NCBI GenBank assembly: GCA_963706385.1
Contig: OY970153.1
Location: 744,001-808,000, forward strand
Origin: Poindextera sp963706385
Lineage (GTDB): Bacteria; Pseudomonadota; Alphaproteobacteria; Caulobacterales; Caulobacteraceae
Reading direction: 5' to 3'
DNA length: 64,000 nt
Shown here: piece by piece, positions 59,031-64,000 of the stretch
How positions within the stretch are numbered: position 1 is the stretch's first letter
Layout of the letters: each line of letters opens with the position of its first letter
Made by a program: the position numbers and the translations under genes
The notes under the pieces: model-generated
The model's input: the letters and a program-made list of their open reading frames with translations, nothing else
The model's database searches: none
Told to the model about the DNA's origin: nothing

Positions 59031-59768
59031 TCAGCCCGTCAGGGTCCAGGAGAAGACGGCGCCGGTCCCGTCGTCCTGGGCCGACATGTCCAGCGCCGGC
59101 AGGCTGAAGTCGTCCAGCTTCATTGGCAAGCTCAGCTTGGAGCACTGCACCGCGCCGAAGTTCAGCGCGATCGACTTGCTCTTGAAGCTGTTGACCAGTT
59201 GCAAGGCGAAGATCGGACTGGCGCCCATCTGCGGGTTGGCGCCGGCGAGCGTGGTTCCGGTCGAACTGGACGCATAGGTGTAGTTGAGCTTGACGCTCCC
59301 GCCGGTGTCGGCGGCCGCGAAGGTGTAGGTCCCGGTCGTGGCGTTGACCGAATATTGGCCGCTTGCCGGGCTGGAGGCCATGCGGGTCAGGAACTTGCCG
59401 AGCGTGGTTGAATAGACCCCGAGATCGGTCTTGAACGTGGCGCCGTTGGCCGCCGTCACCGTATAGGGCGTCGCCGGGATCGTCGCGGCCTCGGCGATCG
59501 AGTTCAGCAGCTCGCCGGCCGCGGCGGTCTGGCCGAAGTAGATCTGGTTGAACAGGTTGGGATCGAAGCGGCCGACGGCGGACTTGATGTCGATCTTGCC
59601 CTTGCCCCGCGCCTGCTCCAGCGCGAACTGGTTCTGGCCGTAGAGCGGTTTCAGATCGAAGCTGAAGTCGACGCTGGTGTCCTGCACCGCGCCGAACATC
59701 ACTGGGGTGGGATTGGCGCCCGGCGGGATGGCGAATAGAAAGCCGGCGCCGAAGACGGATTGCACCAT
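59031..59768 (-). CDS. Major tail tube protein
   Basis: A 245-residue beta-rich protein with the opening FGAGFLFAIPPGANPTPVMFGAVQDTSVDFSFDLKPLYG and KGKIDIKSAVGRFDPNLFNQIYFGQ, the pattern of siphovirus tail tubes related to RcGTA gp9. Its ATG follows the previous stop directly (TAGATG). It lies 7 bp before the chaperone gene, the usual order. Confidence 0.82.
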   Translation of the reverse strand: MVQSVFGAGFLFAIPPGANPTPVMFGAVQDTSVDFSFDLKPLYGQNQFALEQARGKGKIDIKSAVGRFDPNLFNQIYFGQTAAAGELLNSIAEAATIPATPYTVTAANGATFKTDLGVYSTTLGKFLTRMASSPASGQYSVNATTGTYTFAAADTGGSVKLNYTYASSSTGTTLAGANPQMGASPIFALQLVNSFKSKSIALNFGAVQCSKLSLPMKLDDFSLPALDMSAQDDGTGAVFSWTLTG

Positions 59769-59939
59769 CTAGATCTCCTTCAGAATGGCCGCCGCCAGGG
59801 GGTCGAGCGCGGCGTCGAGGTGGTTCCAGCACGCGGTTTCGCGGGCGATCGGGCCGTTGGCGATCACCTCGTCGCGCCACTTTCGGATCGCGGCGGCGAT
59901 GCGCGCCGGCCGGTCCGGCGGCGGGGTTTCGTCGGCCAT
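59769..59939 (-). CDS. 56-residue phage protein upstream of the tail tube
   Basis: Found by direct reading: ATG 59939, stop TAG 59769-59771, AGGAGG at good spacing upstream. Sequence is MADETPPPDRPARIAAAIRKW, then a helical end with one Cys-Trp (ETACWNHLDAAL). It sits in the head-tail/tail gap of the late operon. No family recognised; it could be a small tail-completion or capsid-decoration protein. Confidence 0.65.
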   Translation of the reverse strand: MADETPPPDRPARIAAAIRKWRDEVIANGPIARETACWNHLDAALDPLAAAILKEI

Positions 59940-59959
59940 GGCGGCCTCCTATCGGGGGA

Positions 59960-60400
59960 TCAGGGGGCGAGGATCTTGATCGGCACGATCAGCAAGGCCT
60001 GGCCGTCGAGGTCACCCGGGTCCTTGAACAGCTTGCCGGCGACGAAACAGTGGTGGACCAACCCATCCAGGGTCTGGACATTGTCCGGATCTCCGGCCGG
60101 GAACAGCGCCTGGACCGCATCCAGGATCAAGTTCAATTCTTGCGCCGGGACCGAGGCCGGATCCTTGCCGACGTCGTGATAGATCAGCCAACTCGCCGAA
60201 TAGGTGGTCACCGAAGGCAGGCCGGTGATCTCCTGGATCTCCTCGTCGTGTTCCGCCTGGCACAGGGCCGGCTGAGCCGGCAGATCGCTCCACAGCGAGA
60301 CCCGGCGCGATTGGTAGGCGAATCCCCGCGCCGGCGCGCCCCACTGGACGGCCTCGGTCAGGGCGAACAGGGCCTGAAAGACATCTTCGCGCGCGGCCAT
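59960..60400 (-). CDS. Tail completion / minor tail protein
   Basis: A 146-residue protein with EDVFQALFALTEAVQWGAPARGFAYQSRRVSLWSDLPAQPALCQAEHDEE at the start and GLVHHCFVAGKLFKDPGDLDGQALLIVPI near the end. This resembles gpU-like/HK97 head-tail joining minor tail proteins by position and length. It lies 13 bp after the gp10-like gene. Assignment is mainly by context. Confidence 0.6.
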   Translation of the reverse strand: MAAREDVFQALFALTEAVQWGAPARGFAYQSRRVSLWSDLPAQPALCQAEHDEEIQEITGLPSVTTYSASWLIYHDVGKDPASVPAQELNLILDAVQALFPAGDPDNVQTLDGLVHHCFVAGKLFKDPGDLDGQALLIVPIKILAP

Positions 60401-60413
60401 GCCAACCCTCGTC

Positions 60414-60899
60414 CTAACCGTTCACGGCGGCGACGGCGGCCGCGTTCAACTCGGCGATGATCCACGGGCCCATCTCGGCCAGAGCCGGCCCGAGATACGG
60501 CCTGGCCGGTATCGTCGAGCCGGGATGATGGACGATCGCGGCGAACACCTGCCGTCCGCCGGCGATGAAGGCCAGCGCCCTCGCCTTGTCCGGAACGATG
60601 TCGTGCGGCGGCGTGCGGCCGCCGTACTCCTGGATCGCGGCGTATTTGACGTCGCCGCGCGAGAACACTCGCGCGAGCACCTTGGCGTCCTCGCCAGTCA
60701 CCTCGGCGGCGATCGAATCGCGCAAGGCGCCGCTCCTGGCCCGCAACACCTGGCCGGACAATTTGTCCTGCGTCACATGGGCGCTCAGCGCCCGCGCCAG
60801 GGCCTCGGCCTTGACGCGCAGCACGGCCTGGATGGTGGCGGGCAGGGACTGAAGGCGCGCCGCCAGCGCCTCGTCACCCCCGATGGACACGCTGAACAT
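60414..60899 (-). CDS. HK97 gp10-like head-tail joining protein
   Basis: A 161-residue protein with the characteristic family strand VKYAAIQEYGGRTPPHDIVPDKARALAF and IPARPYLGPALAEM. The N-terminal half is helical (LPATIQAVLRVKAEALARALS). It caps the head-tail junction. It starts 3 bp after the connector gene. Confidence 0.85.
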   Translation of the reverse strand: MFSVSIGGDEALAARLQSLPATIQAVLRVKAEALARALSAHVTQDKLSGQVLRARSGALRDSIAAEVTGEDAKVLARVFSRGDVKYAAIQEYGGRTPPHDIVPDKARALAFIAGGRQVFAAIVHHPGSTIPARPYLGPALAEMGPWIIAELNAAAVAAVNG

Positions 60900-60902
60900 G
60901 GA

Positions 60903-61469
60903 TCAGACCGGCGCAACCGCCTGGTAGGGCGCCAGCATCGCCTTGATCGTCGCGTTCATGTCGGTGGTCAGGAACGCCACCGTCTCCTGGCCGCCCAGGG
61001 TCTTGGAACTCTGGCCGATGCGGTCGCGGCGCTTGAACGCTTCGCCGACCAGTTCGCTCACCGCCTGCTGGACCGCCGCGGGCGTGCTCGGATAGCCGGC
61101 CGTATAGGTAACCACCACCGGGACGCCGTGGGGGAATCTGTAGCCCAGCAGCGACAGCCGTCGCCCATCGAACAGGATGCCCGGCGCACCCGCGACCGGA
61201 TCGGCCGCGGCGGTCAGGGTGACGCCGGCGAACGACACCGACTGGACGGCGGTGATCGGCGCCTGCCGCAGCAACATCCAGCCCGCACCGTTCCCGTCAT
61301 AGACCTCGACGTAGTCGGCGCTGAGCAGGCTGCGGTTCAGATAGCCGCTCACGAAATCCGAAGCCGCGGTGATCAGGCCGGCCAACAACCCGTCGCTCGC
61401 GCCGGCTTCCGCCGGCAGGCCGAGCCAGGCCTTGACGCTGTCGAGATCGGTCAGGTCGCCGTCGGCCAT
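60903..61469 (-). CDS. Head-tail connector (gp6-like)
   Basis: A 188-residue connector. It has LDSVKAWLGLPAEAGASDGLLAGLITAASDFVSGYLNRSLL at the N-terminus, the typical gp6/SPP1 gp15 helical start. The beta-hairpin YPSTPAAVQQAVSELVGEAFKRRDRIGQSSKTLGGQETVAF follows. GAGGAG precedes the ATG. It is the first gene downstream of the capsid-terminator hairpins. Confidence 0.85.
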   Translation of the reverse strand: MADGDLTDLDSVKAWLGLPAEAGASDGLLAGLITAASDFVSGYLNRSLLSADYVEVYDGNGAGWMLLRQAPITAVQSVSFAGVTLTAAADPVAGAPGILFDGRRLSLLGYRFPHGVPVVVTYTAGYPSTPAAVQQAVSELVGEAFKRRDRIGQSSKTLGGQETVAFLTTDMNATIKAMLAPYQAVAPV

Positions 61470-61484
61470 GTTTGCTCCTCGGCA

Positions 61485-61533
61485 TGAAAAAGGTTGCGGG
61501 GGACCGGCGCTGGGTGGGCTCGCGGTCCCCCGC
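61485..61533 (-). terminator. Intrinsic terminator between capsid and connector genes
   Basis: On the minus strand an 11-bp perfect stem (61523-61533 with 61496-61506, GCGGGGGACCG against its complement) carries an 16-nt loop and is followed by AACCTTTTTC. A smaller hairpin GCTCCCC-TCGAA-GGGGAGC (61562-61580) lies just before it. Such a structure after the major capsid gene would reduce downstream transcription. Confidence 0.7.
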
Positions 61534-61596
61534 CGTCCTCGCCGCCATTAGCGGCGGGACCGCTCCCCTCGAAGGGGAGCATCGGGTGCGCGCCGA

Positions 61597-63129
61597 TCAG
61601 CCTGGCGCGATGTTGGTGATCGCGGCCATGGCGAAGGGCGCATAGACCGCCAGGGTTTCCTCGGCGTAGACTCCGACCATCTGGGCCCGGGTCATGACCG
61701 GCCAGTCGATCTGGTAGTAGTCGCGGCGCACGCGCACCTCGGCCACGTTCGGGGTCTCGTTGGACTGGTATTGCAGCGGCAGGTCCGCAGCGTAGGCCAG
61801 GATGGTCCCAGGCGGCACGAACGGGTGGATCTTGATCGGAATCCGCATGCCGCCGTTGAGAAAGGGATTGAAATAGAAGTCGATGCCGGCGCCGGCGGTC
61901 ATCCGCACCTCGCCGTCCTCGGGCCGCTGGAAGTACTGCAGCAAAGGCGTCGAGCCGCTGGACAGCACCTTGGCCGCGATGTCCTTCAGTTGCTGGCTGT
62001 TGACCCACAGCACCGTCGGCGAGACCTGATAGCTGTCCCACAGGCTCTGCAGCATGGTGTCGATCTCGCTGACCGAGCCATGGCCCGACGAGGTCAGGAC
62101 CGTGCCGGTTCCCGGCGCGCCGGTGGCCAGAGCCTTGACGTAGGCGCCGCTGGCGGCCTTCAGCGCCGTGGTCAACAGCCCGTCGAAGCCGGTGGCGTTG
62201 GTCGAGCAGTCGACGGTGATCACGCTGGCCGCCTGACGCGAGCCGACCAGCGGCGCCGAAAAGGTCGCGCTGTTGATCCCGGTGATCGCCTGCAAGGTCT
62301 CCGACCCGGCGGCGCCCACGTACCAGGCGTAGGCCACCGCCCCCTGGATCGCGGTCACGCTGGCCGAGAGGGTCTGACCGAGGCTCACCGCCAAGGTCGC
62401 GTTGGCCGACGGGGCGGACGAACCGCCATTGATGTTGAAGCTCTTGCCGTCGGCGCCGTTGACCGACTTGCTCGTCGCCACCCCACCGGCCAGGCTTGAG
62501 TTGCGATAGCCTTCCAGCGTCAGGGCCACAACGATCACCGAATAGGTCAGCGCCGGCAGGGTGGCGCCGGAACCGGCGGCCGACAGCGACGGCGCGGCCG
62601 GGGTGCCGAGCGCCAGGGTGGCGTTGCCGCCGAGGCAGGCCATCTCCTCCTTCAGCATCATTTTCTGCAGCAGGCGGGTGGTCATGTTCGCCTGCACGTC
62701 CTCGAAGGTGCGCCCGGCGCTGATCGCTTCCCAGGTCGCCTGGTCCTCCTCGCCGATGGTGGCGTAGGCGGCCGACCTGGAGGCGACCGCATAGCTCATC
62801 TGGCCGGCGCGCTGGCCCTCCGGCACCCATCCGGTGGCGTCGAATCCGGAGCCGGAAAGGCCGGTCACCGCCTTCCAGTTGGTCGCGGTGCCGACCCCGC
62901 CGGTGCGCGGCAGGCTTTTGATCAGCGGGGTGTTGACCGGGTAAAGATTTTTGGCCGGCGCCTGCAGGTCATAGGCGACTAGGCCCGTGCCGGTGGTGAT
63001 CGCCTTTTCGATCTGGCTCGGATTGCTTCCAGCCATGGCCAACACGTGACGGGCGATGTCTTCGGACGGGTTGGACAAAGAATCGACGACGGCTTTTCGG
63101 ACCGCGCCGGGATTGACGATGGCGTTCAT
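61597..63129 (-). CDS. Major capsid protein with Ig-like insertion
   Basis: A 510-residue capsid of HK97 type. The N-terminal arm and E-loop region include SLPRTGGVGTATNWKAVTG and VPEGQRAGQMSYAVASRSAAYATIGEEDQATWEA. An Ala/Ser/Gly-rich beta-domain of about 130 residues (180-315, with LPALTYSVIVVALTLEGYRNSS and VAYAWYVGAAGSETLQAI) resembles an immunoglobulin-like insertion. The axial domain resumes with VLWVNSQQLKDIAAKVL and ends with RRDYYQIDWPVMTRAQMVG. AAAGGAGG precedes the ATG, so translation should be strong. Confidence 0.85.
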   Translation of the reverse strand: MNAIVNPGAVRKAVVDSLSNPSEDIARHVLAMAGSNPSQIEKAITTGTGLVAYDLQAPAKNLYPVNTPLIKSLPRTGGVGTATNWKAVTGLSGSGFDATGWVPEGQRAGQMSYAVASRSAAYATIGEEDQATWEAISAGRTFEDVQANMTTRLLQKMMLKEEMACLGGNATLALGTPAAPSLSAAGSGATLPALTYSVIVVALTLEGYRNSSLAGGVATSKSVNGADGKSFNINGGSSAPSANATLAVSLGQTLSASVTAIQGAVAYAWYVGAAGSETLQAITGINSATFSAPLVGSRQAASVITVDCSTNATGFDGLLTTALKAASGAYVKALATGAPGTGTVLTSSGHGSVSEIDTMLQSLWDSYQVSPTVLWVNSQQLKDIAAKVLSSGSTPLLQYFQRPEDGEVRMTAGAGIDFYFNPFLNGGMRIPIKIHPFVPPGTILAYAADLPLQYQSNETPNVAEVRVRRDYYQIDWPVMTRAQMVGVYAEETLAVYAPFAMAAITNIAPG

Positions 63130-63184
63130 CAGGGCCTCCTTTAGGGGGCTTGAGGATGGGATGTCGGTGGCCGTTTCCGGCCGA

Positions 63185-64000
63185 TTAGCGGCCGATGGCG
63201 AACGGCTGGCGCAGCGCGGCGCGCAGTTGGAGGCGACCCCGCTCTTCCTCGGGGAGGGCGTCGAAATATTTCCTCAGCTCCTCGGCGCTGATGGCGCCCT
63301 GCCCGGCCGGGTTGGCGTCCTCGCTCTTGGCCACGGCCCGGACCGCGCCGGCGATAGCCTTGGGCGCGGCCGGCTGGGCGGCGAGATCTTCCAGCCGGCG
63401 CTCCAGGGTCTCGATCGTGCGCCGCAACTCATCGATGCGCGGCGCCATCACCTCGACCGCCCCGGACAGCCGGGCGTTTTCGGCCCGGGCCTTGGCCAGG
63501 TCGTCCGGCGCGGCGACCTTGCCGTCGCCGTCTGGCTCGCACCGTGCGCCGAGTTCGACCAGATGGTCGTGGGCGGCCTGGATGTGCGTCAGGTCGGCGA
63601 CCGAATTGCGCGCCCCGAGCTTGCTCGCCGCATTGGCCTTGAATGGCGCCGGCGCGGCCTCCGCCACGATCGCCATCGCCTCGGCCGGCGTCTCGCGCAA
63701 GGCATCGGCGAGGTCCGCCGCTTCGCGCATCAAGATCTCGCGCGCCTTGACCACATAGTCGGCATGACGGCCGGGTTTGCCGGCGGCGCGCGCCATGACC
63801 GTCGCCCGAGCGATCACCTCGGCGTTGCCGGGGCTGGTCACGCCAGGGGCGAAGTCAGCCTTCCACATGTCGATCACCGCTTCCGGATTGCAGGGGCGGT
63901 CGACCAGGGAGATTTCGTTCAGCTTCAGCTTGGTGATCACCTTGCGATCGGCGGGGTCGCGGGCCAACACCCGCCCGCCGATCGAAAAGCCCTTGTAAAC
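63185..64000 (-). CDS. Prohead serine protease-like protein (XkdF type; 5' end outside the window)
   Basis: The frame is open to the right edge, so the gene starts beyond 64000. Within the window it begins VYKGFSIGGRVLARDPADRK, then TKLKLNEISLVDRPCNPEA, which is the XkdF/prohead-protease substrate-cleft region. Helical scaffold-like sequence follows (LAKARAENARLSGAVEVMAPRIDELRRTIETLERRLEDLA), a coiled coil, ending EERGRLQLRAALRQP. A protease followed by an internal scaffold segment, upstream of the capsid gene, is the usual arrangement. Confidence 0.82.
   Translation of the reverse strand, partial: VYKGFSIGGRVLARDPADRKVITKLKLNEISLVDRPCNPEAVIDMWKADFAPGVTSPGNAEVIARATVMARAAGKPGRHADYVVKAREILMREAADLADALRETPAEAMAIVAEAAPAPFKANAASKLGARNSVADLTHIQAAHDHLVELGARCEPDGDGKVAAPDDLAKARAENARLSGAVEVMAPRIDELRRTIETLERRLEDLAAQPAAPKAIAGAVRAVAKSEDANPAGQGAISAEELRKYFDALPEEERGRLQLRAALRQPFAIGR

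Larger units (their letters stand above)
40480..64000. mobile_element. Left portion of a tailed prophage (continues past the right edge)
   Basis: About 23.5 kb of almost uniformly leftward genes encode phage head, tail and lysis proteins, bracketed on the left by an intrinsic terminator (40480-40507). Gene order from DUF2460 to the host-specificity protein matches the Rhodobacter gene transfer agent. A dedicated holin, endolysin and spanins, and cargo genes including two HicAB modules, argue for a phage rather than a domesticated GTA. No integrase, repressor, terminase or attachment site lies in the window. The left boundary between 40391 and 40480 is inferred from gene content. Confidence 0.9.

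Overview
The window is high-GC DNA (about 70% by eye) from an alphaproteobacterium. I infer a Caulobacteraceae member of the Caulobacter/Phenylobacterium type, from the valine-catabolism operon layout, class II DAHP synthase, FixJ-type regulator and Rz/GTA-like phage genes; no taxonomic marker is present, so this is a guess at family level.

Positions 1-8740 are ordinary chromosome. They hold the 3' end of an unidentified gene, then a leftward block with DAHP synthase, an SDR, glutathione reductase, ribose-5-phosphate isomerase A, an MFS transporter, a 75-residue mini Walker-A protein and glmU. The phosphoglycolate phosphatase gene diverges from glmU and is followed by tRNA-Val(CAC). Positions 8805-18974 are accessory metabolism: a fucosyltransferase-like enzyme, an amidohydrolase, an alpha/beta hydrolase carrying a phosphoribosyltransferase stub, SDRs, a MaoC hydratase, a second hydrolase, a frameshifted ribokinase, a formamidase and an MFS transporter. 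Positions 17724-24730 form one leftward valine/isobutyrate catabolic operon (mmsA, acyl-CoA dehydrogenase, 3-hydroxyisobutyryl-CoA hydrolase, mmsB, enoyl-CoA hydratase, MFS), divergent from a LysR regulator. The hydrolase carries an unexpected extra N-terminal domain fused in frame.

Positions 25781-40390 hold a truncated globin, a D-threonine-aldolase-like PLP enzyme, a complete RND efflux operon, an orphan FixJ-type regulator, a universal stress protein behind a perfect FNR/FixK box, a TauD dioxygenase remnant, an ADP-forming acyl-CoA synthetase fused to a GNAT domain, a GFA-family protein and an amidase. The stress protein, CoA ligase and globin suggest a low-oxygen theme.

Positions about 40480-64000 are the left part of a prophage that runs off the right edge. 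Its late genes read leftward: prohead protease, capsid with an Ig-like insertion, connector, head-tail proteins, tail tube, frameshifted tail chaperone, tape measure, then DUF2460, DUF2163, NlpC/P60 and host-specificity proteins in the order of the Rhodobacter gene transfer agent tail module. A cargo region follows with a HicBA module, secreted SGNH hydrolase, methyltransferase, acyltransferase, HicAB module and secreted beta-helix protein. Then comes a lysis cassette (holin, GH24 endolysin, spanin pair, small membrane proteins) ending at a strong intrinsic terminator. Two copies of an imperfect-palindrome repeat and one counter-oriented moron gene interrupt the late operon.
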